From Planctomycetota bacterium (GTDB lineage: Bacteria > Planctomycetota > Phycisphaerae > Sedimentisphaerales > Anaerobacaceae), in the NCBI GenBank assembly GCA_014384025.1, contig JACNGQ010000250.1, forward strand, positions 1-63,157: a stretch of DNA of 63,157 nucleotides. The letters are read 5' to 3'. Shown here piece by piece: positions 31,919 through 42,322 of this stretch. A program made the position numbers and the translations under genes. A model generated the notes under the pieces. That model did not search any database. It had not been told where the DNA came from and saw only the letters and a list, made by a program, of their open reading frames with translations. The stretch's first letter is position 1. Every line of letters starts with the position of its first letter.

Positions 31919-34900
31919 GTGGATGAAGTTATGGAAGAACTACCTGGTCAGAAGCAATCACCGATAGACAAAGTAATACGGTTTTGCCTTGAGAACAAGC
32001 TGGTCGTCGGGCTTTTAGTGATAATGTTCATCGGATGGGGCCTTATGGTGGCCCCATTCGACTGGGACCTTTGGGGCCTGCCGAGAAGCCCTGTTCCAGT
32101 GGACGCCATTCCGGATATAGGCGAAAACCAGCAGATAGTTTTTACCGAATGGATGGGACGTTCGCCCCAGGACGTTGAGGACCAGATAACATATCCTTTG
32201 ACAGTATCCCTTCTGGGAATTCCCGGCGTCAAAACTATCCGCAGTTACTCGTTTTTCGGATTCTCCTCAATATACATTATATTCGAAGACAATGTCGATT
32301 TTTACTGGTCACGGAGCCGGGTCCTTGAAAAGCTTAATTCACTGCCTGCCGGAACACTTCCCGAAGGTGTCCAGGCTGCATTGGGACCTGATGCGACGGG
32401 CCTGGGGCAGATTTTTTGGTACACCCTTGAGGGCCGGGACGAAAAAGGCAATCCGGCCGGAGGATGGGACCTGGATGAGCTTCGCACTATCCAGGACTGG
32501 CAGGTCCGCTATGCCCTGCTATCTGCCAAGGGCATAAGCGAAGCGGCCTCTGTGGGCGGGTTTGTTAAAGAATATCAAATTGACGTGGACCCTGACGCGA
32601 TGCGGGCATACGACGTCGGCCTGGATGAGATATTTATGGCGGTAAAGATGTCCAACATCGATGTCGGCGCCAGGACGATTGAGATTAACAGGGCTGAGTA
32701 TGTAATTCGCAGCCTGGGCTTTATCGAAGACCTCTCCGATATAGAAAGGTCGGTAATAAAGGTTAACGATAATGTCCCGATATACATTAAAGACGTAGCG
32801 AAGGTTTCATTCGGACCTGCACTGCGTCGAGGTGCGCTGGACAAAGGTGGTGCCGAGGCGGTGGGGGGCGTTGTTGTAGTTCGCTATGGGTATAATCCTC
32901 TCGAAGCCATTAAAAATGTAAAAGCCAAAATCGAAGAGATATCACCAGGGCTGCCCAGAAAGACTTTACCCGACGGAACGGTTTCACAGGTGACGATTGT
33001 ACCGTTTTATGACCGCACAGGACTTATTTACGAGACATTAGGCACATTAAACACCGCTCTGACCGAAGAAATACTGGTTACTATCATCGTCGTTATCGTT
33101 TTAGTAGTGCATCTGAGAAGCTCGGTATTAATCAGCGGCCTGCTTCCTTTGGCCGTGCTGATGTGCTTTATTGCCATGAAGGTCGGCGGGATAGACGCTA
33201 ATGTCGTAGCGCTGTCGGGAATTGCGATTGCTATCGGCACAATGGTTGATATGGGGATAATAGTCTGTGAGAACATTCTAAAACATCTTAACGAAGCCAG
33301 GCAGGATGATAATAAGCTGGAAGTAGTTTTCAAAGCAGCCAGCGAGGTCGGCGGTGCGGTTTTGACGGCGGTTTCGACTACTGTTGTCAGCTTTTTACCG
33401 GTCTTTACAATGACCGGAGCGGAAGGAAAGCTCTTTAAGCCTTTGGCGTTTACCAAGACTTTTGCGCTGATCGCTTCGGTGATAGTGGCTTTAACTATAA
33501 TTCCGCCGGCGGCCCATATCCTTTTTACAAGAAAAGCTGCCCTTAAAAAGGTGAGGCTATACTTATTGGGTGGATTATTAGCCGTCGCTGCTGTTATCGC
33601 GGCTTTCTGGCTTACCTGGTGGATAGGCGTTCTTATCGGCGTAATAGCAATTTACCATCTCTCAAGAGACTACATCCCAAAGAGAATGAACAGTCTGCTG
33701 CCCATTATTGCCAACGCCCTGGCCGTTGTTCTGGTCGGGATTATACTCGCCAACCACTGGCTGCCCTTAGGTTCGGATAAAGGTATGCTGCGAAATCTCG
33801 TGTTTGTGGCATTGTTGATCGGCGGACTGCTCTTGTTTTTCAGTATTTTCCAGAAATTCTATCCTCACATTTTAGGCTGGTGCCTCAGACATAAAATAGC
33901 TTTTTTATCGCTCCCCAGTGCACTTATAGTCATTGGCATGATGGTATGGCTTGGGTTCGGGAGGGTCTTTTTCTTTGTACCGGAGGGATTGAAAACAAAT
34001 AAATTGTGGTATGCCGGCGTGCATAGCTTTCCGGGACTTGGCAAGGAATTCATGCCTCCTTTGGATGAAGGCTCCTTTTTATACATGCCGACAACTATGC
34101 CGCATGCTTCTATCGGAGAGTGCCTGGACGTCTTGCAAAAGCAGGACATAGCCTTTCAGGCCATCCCTGAGATAGACTCAGTAGTGGGAAAAATCGGCCG
34201 TGTTGAATCTCCACTGGACCCTGCACCAATTTCTATGGTCGAGACCGTCATCAATTATAAGCCTGAATATATCATCGACAAAGATGGACATCGTATTCGC
34301 TTCCGGTATGACAAAAAAACAGGAACATACCCTCTCGATGAGAAAGGCGAGCTAATACCCGACCGTTACGGCAGACCTAAAAGACAATGGCGGGATAAGA
34401 TTAAAAATCCGGATGACATCTGGGATGAGATTGTAAAAGCAGGTCAGATTCCTGGCACGACCTCAGCGCCGAAATTGCAGCCAATTGCTACGAGAATAGT
34501 GATGCTTCAGAGCGGCATGCGGGCGCCGATGGGTGTCAAAGTAAAGGGGCCGGATCTGGATACGATCGATAGGGTTGGCCTGGAGATTGAACGTTTTCTT
34601 AAAGAAGTCCCTTCTGTGGAACCGGCCGCGGTAATAGCTGACAGGATTGTTGGCAAGCCCTACCTTGAGATTGATATAGACCGGGATGCTATTGCAAGAT
34701 ATGGCATAAAGATTCGGCAGGTGCAGGACGTTATTGAGGTTGCGATAGGCGGCAGGCGAATTACCACAACGGTCGAAGGACGTGAGCGATATAGTGTCAG
34801 GGTAAGATATGCACGTGAGTTGCGGGACCAGATTGAATCGTTAGGTAAGATTTTGGTTCCCTCGGCCGATGGGGCACAGATTCCAATTATCCAATTAGCG

Positions 34901-35707
34901 GAAATCCGCTATGTGCGCGGGCCTCAGGCCATAAAGAGCGAAGATACATTTCTGGTTGGCTATGTGCTTTTCGATATGAAGGCCGGCCACGCCGAGGTCG
35001 ATGTCGTTCAAGACTGTCAGAAGTATCTAAAGGCCAAGATCGACAGCGGCGAATTCGTTATACCGGAAGGTGTGAGTTATACATTCGCCGGCAGCTATGA
35101 AAATCAGATTCGTGCTGCCAAGACACTTTCGATAGTTATACCTTTGGCTCTCTTTATCATATTCATAATTCTATATTTCCAGTTCAAATCCACGGCAACC
35201 AGCCTGCTGGTGTTTTCAGGAATAATTGTTGCCTGGTCGGGCGGCTTTTTGATGATATGGCTGTACAGCCAGGAATGGTTCCTGGATTTCGGCGTATTCG
35301 GTGTGAATATGCGTGAGCTTTTCCAGGTGCATCCTATCAATCTGAGCGTGGCAATATGGGTTGGATTTTTGGCATTGTTCGGGATTGCGTCGGATGACGG
35401 TGTCGTTATGTGCACATATCTGAAACAATCGTTCCAGAAAAAAACACCGGCAAGTATTGACCAGACCCGTCAGATGGTGATAGAGGCGGGAAAACGTAGA
35501 ATTCGCCCCTGCCTTATGACGACTGCAACGACGGTATTGGCGCTTATTCCGGTACTCACTTCCACGGGGCGGGGCTCGGACATCATGGTGCCGATGGCAA
35601 TACCTTCCTTTGGTGGAATGACGATTGAAATTCTTACCATGTTAGTTGTACCGGTCTTGTATTGCTGGATAAAAGAAGTTAAAATCCACAAGCAGCAATT
35701 AACATAG
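31919..35707 (+). CDS. cusA: CusA/CzcA-like heavy-metal RND pump, 1262 aa
   Basis: This is the inner-membrane proton-driven pump of the operon. Family marks include the opening with FxxVPVDAIPDIGENQQIV-like text, the proton-relay aspartate D444 in AIGTMVD, and the porter-domain methionines in FMPPLDEGSFLYMP. It is over 200 residues longer than E. coli CusA. About 100 extra residues with four additional hydrophobic segments lie at ~545-650, and a hydrophilic insertion rich in Lys/Arg lies near 785-840. The start is GTG 31919, or ATG 31931 four codons later; neither has a strong ribosome-binding site. It is the last gene of the copper operon. Confidence 0.93.
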   Translation: MDEVMEELPGQKQSPIDKVIRFCLENKLVVGLLVIMFIGWGLMVAPFDWDLWGLPRSPVPVDAIPDIGENQQIVFTEWMGRSPQDVEDQITYPLTVSLLGIPGVKTIRSYSFFGFSSIYIIFEDNVDFYWSRSRVLEKLNSLPAGTLPEGVQAALGPDATGLGQIFWYTLEGRDEKGNPAGGWDLDELRTIQDWQVRYALLSAKGISEAASVGGFVKEYQIDVDPDAMRAYDVGLDEIFMAVKMSNIDVGARTIEINRAEYVIRSLGFIEDLSDIERSVIKVNDNVPIYIKDVAKVSFGPALRRGALDKGGAEAVGGVVVVRYGYNPLEAIKNVKAKIEEISPGLPRKTLPDGTVSQVTIVPFYDRTGLIYETLGTLNTALTEEILVTIIVVIVLVVHLRSSVLISGLLPLAVLMCFIAMKVGGIDANVVALSGIAIAIGTMVDMGIIVCENILKHLNEARQDDNKLEVVFKAASEVGGAVLTAVSTTVVSFLPVFTMTGAEGKLFKPLAFTKTFALIASVIVALTIIPPAAHILFTRKAALKKVRLYLLGGLLAVAAVIAAFWLTWWIGVLIGVIAIYHLSRDYIPKRMNSLLPIIANALAVVLVGIILANHWLPLGSDKGMLRNLVFVALLIGGLLLFFSIFQKFYPHILGWCLRHKIAFLSLPSALIVIGMMVWLGFGRVFFFVPEGLKTNKLWYAGVHSFPGLGKEFMPPLDEGSFLYMPTTMPHASIGECLDVLQKQDIAFQAIPEIDSVVGKIGRVESPLDPAPISMVETVINYKPEYIIDKDGHRIRFRYDKKTGTYPLDEKGELIPDRYGRPKRQWRDKIKNPDDIWDEIVKAGQIPGTTSAPKLQPIATRIVMLQSGMRAPMGVKVKGPDLDTIDRVGLEIERFLKEVPSVEPAAVIADRIVGKPYLEIDIDRDAIARYGIKIRQVQDVIEVAIGGRRITTTVEGRERYSVRVRYARELRDQIESLGKILVPSADGAQIPIIQLAEIRYVRGPQAIKSEDTFLVGYVLFDMKAGHAEVDVVQDCQKYLKAKIDSGEFVIPEGVSYTFAGSYENQIRAAKTLSIVIPLALFIIFIILYFQFKSTATSLLVFSGIIVAWSGGFLMIWLYSQEWFLDFGVFGVNMRELFQVHPINLSVAIWVGFLALFGIASDDGVVMCTYLKQSFQKKTPASIDQTRQMVIEAGKRRIRPCLMTTATTVLALIPVLTSTGRGSDIMVPMAIPSFGGMTIEILTMLVVPVLYCWIKEVKIHKQQLT

Positions 35708-35764
35708 TAATAATATTAAAAGCGCCGAACTTCTGCTCCCGGCCATATCGAGGATATTGAAGTG

Positions 35765-38248
35765 ATGAGAGAACCAAATGTAAGCTCCCTGTGTTCAGTA
35801 GATTGTAGAAATAAGAGTGATATTATTCGAACCTGCGGCCTCCTTCTCCTGATATGTTTCAGCTTGGCGCCGCCGCGATTCCTATATGCAGAGCCTTCTC
35901 AAAAGCAAAGCATCCTTGCGAACGCTGATGGTGCTGTTGTAAAGAGAGTGCTCGACTTGCGAGGTGCTGATGAAAACCTTCTTAAACAAAATGCATGGAG
36001 GCCATGGCAAAAGGGCTTCGACCGGCAGGGCAATATTTTTATTTGCGATAACGGCGATGATGCCCAGGCCCAGAGAGGTATCTCCCAGACGGTTATACTG
36101 AACCAAACCAAACCAGAACCGATTATCGCTGCCGCCTGGAGCAAAGCGGAAGAAGTAACCGGCAGCCGCAACAGTGATTATTCCCTTTATCTCGATCTTG
36201 TTTATTCTGATGGAAGCTCATTGTGGGGTCAGACCGACTCTTATAATGTTGGTACAGGTGATTGGGAAAAAGCTGAAGTTACTGTATTTCCTGAAAAGCC
36301 TGTCAGGTCAGTTTCTTTTCATATGCTGCTGCGGCGTCATAAGGGCAAGGCCTACTTCCGCAGTCCCGAGCTGCGTGTTATCAGGCCCCCAAAAGGAGCC
36401 GGTATGTTCGACGGCGTGCCTGTTTCATTGACGGGACGAGCAAGAGAAGGTTTTCAGGTTCGTGACGTAGCCGCCGGCTCCGACTTCGTTCGGCTTGAAC
36501 GAAGCGCTCTTGGTCTCGAACTTAATTATGAGAAAAAACATACTGACCAGGCTACGTTTTATGATGTGACCATCAGCGATAAGACCGGAAAAGACCGCGC
36601 TGTGACTCTGATTTATGCCGTTCCCATCCCGACCGGGCAATGCTGCTGGTTACAGGACCCGCGTCAAAGTATGATGGTTGAGCCGGCCCGCGAATATATC
36701 AATGCCAATGGATTCTCAGCCGGAGCCAACGGCCAGCTCTCGCGGTATCCATTCGCGGCTGTGTCTGCTGATGACCAGGGCTTCGCTCTGGGTATCGACA
36801 TGGCCCGGCCGGCCTTTTTCCGTGCGGGCTACAACAGCGGGACGGGTGAGTTGTTTCTTGCTTATGACATCGGCCTTGCACCTGAAAAGCCAACCGCCCA
36901 TTTGAGGTTCTGTAAGTTTAATTTCAATCCCGAATGGGGATTTCGTGCAGCCCTGTCTCGATTTTACGAAATATTCGACGACTACTTCCGCTGCCGTACA
37001 CCCCAGCAGGGCCTCTGGATGCCTTTTGCCAAAATCAGCGAAGTTAAGGATTGGCAGGATTTCGGTTTCAAATTCAAAGAAGGCAATAATGAAACAGCCT
37101 GGGACGATGAACACAATATCATTACCTTCCGCTACACCGAACCGATGACCTGGTGGATGCGCATGCCCAAAGAAATGCCCCGAACGCTTGAAGCCGCCCT
37201 TGGCCATGCCCGACAGCTCGCTGATGAAAAATCAGACCCTCGTGCCAAAGCTTTTTTCACGAGCGGCTATCATGATGAGGCCGGGCAATTTTCTGCGAGG
37301 CTGCTTAACACGCCCTGGTGCGACGGTGCGGTATGGAGCATTAATTCCATGCCGGGCCTTCAGGGTGATATTACCGAATTCGAAAACAAGTGGAACGCGA
37401 ATCTTCTGGAAAAACTTTACGGAACCAGCCGCAAGTCCGACCTGGACGGTGAATATATCGATTCGAGCGAAGGCTATGTGACCGACGAGCTGAACTTTCG
37501 CCGCGACCATTTCGCCGCGGCCCAAACACCCTTGACCTTCTCTCTGAAGAGCCGGAAAGTCGGTATCTTTCGCGGCCTGATAGCCTTCGAATATATTCGT
37601 ACAATCTCGAACGACATACATAGCATGGGAAAGCTCATGATGGCAAATTCCACTCCCATCCGCTTATGCTGGCTGGCACCGCAGCTTGATGTAATGGGCA
37701 CTGAAACCGACTGGAACCCCGGCCGAACATGGCGTCCTATGTCTGATAGTGAACTACTTTATCGTCGGGTACTTTGCAAAGGCAAACCCTATTGCTTCCT
37801 TCTGAACACACGTTTCGAAGAGTTCTCCCATGAACTCGTGGAAAAATATATGAAGCGTTGCCTTGCCTATGGCATGTATCCCGGCTTTTTCAGCCATAAT
37901 GCTTCACAGGGCCATTACTTTACCCGACCAGAACTTTACGAACGGGACAGAGACCTCTTCAGGAAATATGTTCCACTATGCAGACTCGTAGCCGAAGCGG
38001 GCTTCGAACCGATTACCCGTGCTCGTTCGAGTGATGAGCAAATCTACGTCGAGCGGTTCGGCAGCCGATACCTGACAGTTTTCAATGACAGCTCGCAGCG
38101 CCGCAGCGTAACCATCACTATGGAAGGAAATACTTCGGCGTCGGGCCGCGAGTTAGTTCACGGTCAAAAAACCAGCTTCCGTAACGGCCAAGCCAGCCTT
38201 ACACTCGACGCTGAGGACGTCGCTGTTATTGAAATGAAGGAATTCTGA
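35765..38248 (+). CDS. uncharacterised secreted protein, glycosidase-like, 827 aa
   Basis: I cannot assign a family. After a long N-region there is a signal segment (CGLLLLICFSLAPP) with likely cleavage after LYA. Residues ~55-220 look like a beta-rich region with DNGDDAQAQRGISQ. The middle and C-terminal parts resemble a TIM-barrel glycosidase: the motif DGEYIDSSEGY near residue 562 offers Asp/Glu candidates, and PYCFLLNT and MKRCLAYGMYPGFF follow. The last 90 residues look like a beta-sandwich. It starts 57 bp after cusA, but its content fits the carbohydrate region. It converges with the metallophosphoesterase gene with a 5-bp gap. Confidence 0.7.
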   Translation: MREPNVSSLCSVDCRNKSDIIRTCGLLLLICFSLAPPRFLYAEPSQKQSILANADGAVVKRVLDLRGADENLLKQNAWRPWQKGFDRQGNIFICDNGDDAQAQRGISQTVILNQTKPEPIIAAAWSKAEEVTGSRNSDYSLYLDLVYSDGSSLWGQTDSYNVGTGDWEKAEVTVFPEKPVRSVSFHMLLRRHKGKAYFRSPELRVIRPPKGAGMFDGVPVSLTGRAREGFQVRDVAAGSDFVRLERSALGLELNYEKKHTDQATFYDVTISDKTGKDRAVTLIYAVPIPTGQCCWLQDPRQSMMVEPAREYINANGFSAGANGQLSRYPFAAVSADDQGFALGIDMARPAFFRAGYNSGTGELFLAYDIGLAPEKPTAHLRFCKFNFNPEWGFRAALSRFYEIFDDYFRCRTPQQGLWMPFAKISEVKDWQDFGFKFKEGNNETAWDDEHNIITFRYTEPMTWWMRMPKEMPRTLEAALGHARQLADEKSDPRAKAFFTSGYHDEAGQFSARLLNTPWCDGAVWSINSMPGLQGDITEFENKWNANLLEKLYGTSRKSDLDGEYIDSSEGYVTDELNFRRDHFAAAQTPLTFSLKSRKVGIFRGLIAFEYIRTISNDIHSMGKLMMANSTPIRLCWLAPQLDVMGTETDWNPGRTWRPMSDSELLYRRVLCKGKPYCFLLNTRFEEFSHELVEKYMKRCLAYGMYPGFFSHNASQGHYFTRPELYERDRDLFRKYVPLCRLVAEAGFEPITRARSSDEQIYVERFGSRYLTVFNDSSQRRSVTITMEGNTSASGRELVHGQKTSFRNGQASLTLDAEDVAVIEMKEF

Positions 38249-38253
38249 GCTTT

Positions 38254-39141
38254 TCAGCGCAGAGTAAAGACAGTAATTTCAGGTCTTATTTTCATCCGTG
38301 TTCTGCCAACCCGGCCAAGGCCGCGGTTTACATACAATTTCGTACCTTCAACCTCGTACAAACCTGAGTGAAAACGCCTTTCCTCGTTCGTCCAGGGCAG
38401 GCTGACTGAAAACCTCGATTTTCTTCCGTGTGTGTGTCCGCTAACGATAGCATTGGCTTCGAATTCACCCAGGTGCTCGACGCCGCGGGGATTATGTATC
38501 AACGCGATAGTTACCTGGTCGGTGGGCACCTCAGCAAAGGCCTTCTCAGGCTGGAAGTCGCCGACGTTCAAATCACCTAATCCCACAAGCCAAAGTGGAT
38601 GACCGTCGATGTCCAATGCAGTTGATTCATTACGCAAAACCGTGATTCCGCTGGCCTCCATGCCTCGTATCAGCTTACGCAGCAAGTTCCCCCGCCTGCG
38701 GCCCGACAGGGCAACACCATAATCGTGATTACCAAGGCAGGCATAAGCACCGAAGCGGCTCTCGATATTGCCAAGCAGGGCGATGACCTTTTCTCTATAC
38801 TTGCCTCGAACATCATAGGTAATGTAATCTCCTGTCATTACCACTACGTCAACATCGAGCATATTAATCCGCTCCACGCAGCGATGCAAATACGCTCCAC
38901 TGACAGTTCTGCTGTAATGAAGGTCGCTGATATGCGCTATTCGCATTCCGTGTAAGCGGCTATGAGGAGTTTGCAGATGCAAATCGATTTCAACAACTTC
39001 AATCCACTCAGGCCCGATTCCATTAGCATCAACCGCCCAACGAGTGCAGAAACCCAAAGAGCCCAGAGTTACACCTTTCAAATAGTGCCCCCGGTTATTT
39101 GACGCCCTGCCACCTGATATTAGTTCTACTTCTTTATTCAT
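38254..39141 (-). CDS. metallophosphoesterase, 295 aa
   Basis: This is a calcineurin-like phosphoesterase with all metal-binding blocks: DLH (HISDLHYS), GDY (MTGDYITYD), GNHD (CLGNHDYG), a histidine in ALIHNP and GHTHG. It is similar to the YkuE/LpxH-related group often acting on lipids or nucleotides at the membrane. No clear membrane anchor is seen in its ~70-residue N-terminal part. ATG 39141 is chosen; a TTG at 39159 is possible, and neither has a good ribosome-binding site. It stands alone between carbohydrate genes. The substrate is unknown. Confidence 0.88.
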   Translation of the reverse strand: MNKEVELISGGRASNNRGHYLKGVTLGSLGFCTRWAVDANGIGPEWIEVVEIDLHLQTPHSRLHGMRIAHISDLHYSRTVSGAYLHRCVERINMLDVDVVVMTGDYITYDVRGKYREKVIALLGNIESRFGAYACLGNHDYGVALSGRRRGNLLRKLIRGMEASGITVLRNESTALDIDGHPLWLVGLGDLNVGDFQPEKAFAEVPTDQVTIALIHNPRGVEHLGEFEANAIVSGHTHGRKSRFSVSLPWTNEERRFHSGLYEVEGTKLYVNRGLGRVGRTRMKIRPEITVFTLR

Positions 39142-39256
39142 AACGTACAATATTGTCAACCGTAGGATCGTATGTGCTATACGGTCAAAACGAACAACAG
39201 GTTCTACAAAAAAAAACTACCTTAGTCAAGCATAAATCACCGGCGAGTTTCTTGCG

Positions 39257-39262
39257 TTGACA
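39257..39262 (+). promoter_or_regulatory. possible -35 of the sugar-acid operon
   Basis: The 243 bp between the outward-facing starts at 39141 and 39385 hold no gene. TTGACA at 39257-39262 is followed after 17 bp by only a weak -10-like TAGCTT (39280-39285). The palindrome AGCCGGCT lies next to it. The promoter call is tentative. Confidence 0.3.
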
Positions 39263-39384
39263 AGCCGGCTCATCTAAGATAGCTTATTCATAGTGCTTAT
39301 ACTCGGTGCCGCAGATAGATTCGATTATAAAAGCACCGGCAAAATTGTTACATCTGTAAGAAATATCAGGTAGGAAGAAAATCA

Positions 39385-40239
39385 ATGCCACTTGAAAATA
39401 TGAAAGCGATGCTCAGCAAGGCCGCAGACGAGGCTTATGCCGTTGGTGCATTCAATATCCTGGATTACAATTCCACAAAGGCCGTCGTCCTCGCAGCAGA
39501 GCAGGCAAATGCTCCGGTAATCATCCAGACATCGGCAAAGACGGTTATCTTCTGGGGCACTTCAGCTATAGTCTCCTGGGTAAGGCAGCTTGCCGGCTCA
39601 TCAAGCGTCCCGATTGCTTTGCACCTTGACCACTGTAAGGATTTAGAACTTATTGAAGAGTGCATCGAATCAGGCTGGACCTCGGTTATGATTGACGCCT
39701 CTTCAAAGCCGTTCGAAGAGAATCTCGCATTGAGTCAGCAGGTCGTACAAATGGCCCGGCCCCGGGATGTTACAGTTGAGGCTGAGCTTGGAGCCATCGT
39801 CGGCGTCGAGGATGACATCCACGTTAAAGAGCAGGATGCACATTTAGCTGATTCGCAGCAGGCTATAGAGTTTTGCCGTCAAGTCGGGCCCGACTGTTTC
39901 GCGCCCGCCATTGGGACTGCCCATGGCGTGTATAAGGGTGTACCTAAGATTGCTTACGACCGGCTCGAAGAAATCGCCGCAAAGACGGACGTCCCTATTG
40001 CCTTACACGGCGGGACAGGACTCGCAGACGATGTATTCAGGAAATGCATTTCTCTTGGTTGTGCAAAAGTAAATATATCGACCCAGCTCAAATATGCGTT
40101 CATCGACGGATTTGTTGCTTACCACAATGCAAACAATACGCAGTACAATCCGCTGAAAGTTCTCGAAGCTCAGTTCAATCAGCTTAAGACCGGAATTATT
40201 GAGAAAATAAAGCATTTCGGCAGCTCAGGAAAGGCTTGA
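39385..40239 (+). CDS. class II ketose-bisphosphate aldolase, 284 aa
   Basis: This is a zinc-dependent aldolase of the fructose/tagatose-bisphosphate group. Metal and active-site residues are visible in LHLDHCKD (H80, D82, H83), VEAELG, GTAHGVY and LHGGTG. It is the first gene of a sugar-acid operon, so it may cleave a phosphorylated intermediate of that pathway instead of acting in glycolysis. AGGTAGGAAG precedes the ATG. The exact ketose phosphate cannot be told from the sequence. Confidence 0.92.
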   Translation: MPLENMKAMLSKAADEAYAVGAFNILDYNSTKAVVLAAEQANAPVIIQTSAKTVIFWGTSAIVSWVRQLAGSSSVPIALHLDHCKDLELIEECIESGWTSVMIDASSKPFEENLALSQQVVQMARPRDVTVEAELGAIVGVEDDIHVKEQDAHLADSQQAIEFCRQVGPDCFAPAIGTAHGVYKGVPKIAYDRLEEIAAKTDVPIALHGGTGLADDVFRKCISLGCAKVNISTQLKYAFIDGFVAYHNANNTQYNPLKVLEAQFNQLKTGIIEKIKHFGSSGKA

Positions 40240-40286
40240 TAGCTGTATCTGCATAACAACAGGCACAGGCACCAGGAGACTCTTCA

Positions 40287-42278
40287 ATGCCAAATAAAAT
40301 AATGCTCGAAGATATCTTAGATAGTAAAGACGATGGCATTTATAACATCACAACAAATGCCCCAGGGCCGCAGGGACAACTGCCTTTGACTGAAAGCCTC
40401 CTTGTCGATGCTCCCAGCGGCGATATCTTTGCAATGAGTCAGAATGCGGGCATGGGATGGGAGCCATCCAAATTGGTTCGGCAGCAGTTTTTGTTAATAA
40501 GCACTCAGGGGGGGATTAGTAAAGGCGACGGTACGCCGGTTGCTCTCGGTTACCATACCGGGCACTTCGAACTTGGCCTTCTAATGGAAGCAGCAGCAAA
40601 AGAACTACAGCTTCTTGGCTACATACCATTTGCGGCTTTCTGCACCGATCCTTGCGACGGCCGCACCCAGGGCACACCCGGCATGATGGATAGTCTGGCA
40701 TATCGAAATGACGCAGCGATAGTCTTTCGCCGTCTCATACGCAGTTTGCCCACAAGAAAAGGAGTGCTTGGCGTAGCAGGCTGCGACAAAGGATTGCCGG
40801 CGATGATGATGGCTGTGGCAGCTATGCACGAGCTGCCGTCTGTGTTGGTGCCGGGCGGAGTGACACTTCCGCCAACTGAGGGCGAGGACCTTGGCAAAAT
40901 ACAATCCATTGGCGCACGTTTTGCCCATGGTGAGGTGACGCTGGAATATGCCAGACAAATGACCTGTCGTACCTGTGCGAGCCCGGGAGGCGGCTGCCAG
41001 TTCCTTGGAACAGCAGCAACCTCTCAGGTTGTCGGCGAGGCTCTTGGATTAAGCCTTCCGCACGCCGCGCTTGCTCCGTCCGGACAACCGATCTGGCTGG
41101 ACATGGCACGCCGCTCAGCCAGGGCACTCGCAGGACTGTATCAGCGTGGCTTAACTATAAAAGATATCCTTACCGACGCGGCCCTTCATAATGCTATGGC
41201 TGTTTACGCGGCTTTCGGCGGCTCGACGAACCTGCTGTTACACATACCCGCAATTGCCCACGCTGCTGGCCTGAGACGCCCGACTCCGGAGGACTGGAAA
41301 AAACTCAACCAAAAGGTTCCGCGTCTTGTTGACGTTTTACCCAATGGCCCGGTAGGACATCCCACAGTGCGTGTTTTTCTGGCAGGCGGAGTACCGGAAG
41401 TCATGCTGAAATTAAGAAAACTTGGCCTTTTGGATTTGGATGTTATGACAGTATCAGGCCAAAAGCTGGGCGAGCTTCTCGAATGGTGGGAGAAATCAGA
41501 TCTCCGCCGGAGACTGCGTGAGATGCTCAAAGAAAAAGACAATATCGATCCCGATGACGTGATTATGAGCACTGCCCGAGCCACAAAGGCAGGCCTGACG
41601 AGTACCATAACCCTGCCCCAAGGCAACCTTACCCCGGAAGGCTCGGTCGTAAAGAGCACTGCTATTGACCCAACCCTTCTGGATTCCGCCGGTGTGTACC
41701 GAAAGATCGGCCCTGCCCGTGTCTTCATAAGCGAACCTGATGCTATCCGGGCAATAAAAGAAGGAGTTATTCAACGTGGCGACGTCATCGTACTTATTTG
41801 TGCGGGCCCAATGGGCAGCGGCATGGAAGAAATACTGGAAGTTACCGGGGCCCTGAAGTTCATTTCCTGGGGAAAAGATGTTGCAGTAATCACCGACGGG
41901 CGATTCAGCGGCGTAAGCACGGGTGCATGTATTGGTCATGTCGCCCCGGAAGCGTTAGCTGGCGGTCCGGTCGGAAAAGTGCTGGAAGGAGATATCATTC
42001 AAATTATTATTGATTGTAACAAACTAGAGGGAAGTGTTGATTTGATTGGAGAGGTTGACACTCCGGTCAATCAGCAAAGCGTGGAACTTGGCACGCGAAT
42101 ATTGGCCGAGCGTCCGTTTCGGTCCGACCTGGCGCCTCGCTCGGACCTGCCGGATGATACGCGCTTATGGGCCGCCCTGCAACAGGCAGGTGGAGGTACA
42201 TGGGGCGGCTGCGTGTTCGATGTTAACGAAATCGTTGAAACGATGGATGCCGGCAAAGAAACCTTGCCGAAGAAATAG
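40287..42278 (+). CDS. YjhG/YagF-type sugar-acid (D-xylonate) dehydratase, 663 aa
   Basis: This belongs to the IlvD/Edd superfamily of Fe-S dehydratases. Its length of ~660 residues, against 550-610 for IlvD or Edd, together with [27 protein letters not shown] and [17 protein letters not shown], places it with YjhG/YagF. Those E. coli enzymes turn D-xylonate into 2-keto-3-deoxy-xylonate. The aldolase gene that follows is the expected partner, as in the E. coli yag and yjh operons. The substrate could be xylonate or another aldonate. No key cysteine is missing. Confidence 0.92.
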   Translation: MPNKIMLEDILDSKDDGIYNITTNAPGPQGQLPLTESLLVDAPSGDIFAMSQNAGMGWEPSKLVRQQFLLISTQGGISKGDGTPVALGYHTGHFELGLLMEAAAKELQLLGYIPFAAFCTDPCDGRTQGTPGMMDSLAYRNDAAIVFRRLIRSLPTRKGVLGVAGCDKGLPAMMMAVAAMHELPSVLVPGGVTLPPTEGEDLGKIQSIGARFAHGEVTLEYARQMTCRTCASPGGGCQFLGTAATSQVVGEALGLSLPHAALAPSGQPIWLDMARRSARALAGLYQRGLTIKDILTDAALHNAMAVYAAFGGSTNLLLHIPAIAHAAGLRRPTPEDWKKLNQKVPRLVDVLPNGPVGHPTVRVFLAGGVPEVMLKLRKLGLLDLDVMTVSGQKLGELLEWWEKSDLRRRLREMLKEKDNIDPDDVIMSTARATKAGLTSTITLPQGNLTPEGSVVKSTAIDPTLLDSAGVYRKIGPARVFISEPDAIRAIKEGVIQRGDVIVLICAGPMGSGMEEILEVTGALKFISWGKDVAVITDGRFSGVSTGACIGHVAPEALAGGPVGKVLEGDIIQIIIDCNKLEGSVDLIGEVDTPVNQQSVELGTRILAERPFRSDLAPRSDLPDDTRLWAALQQAGGGTWGGCVFDVNEIVETMDAGKETLPKK

Positions 42279-42322
42279 CAGATGATTAAATTGTGATACT
42301 TTTGTGTAATAAGGATAAGACT

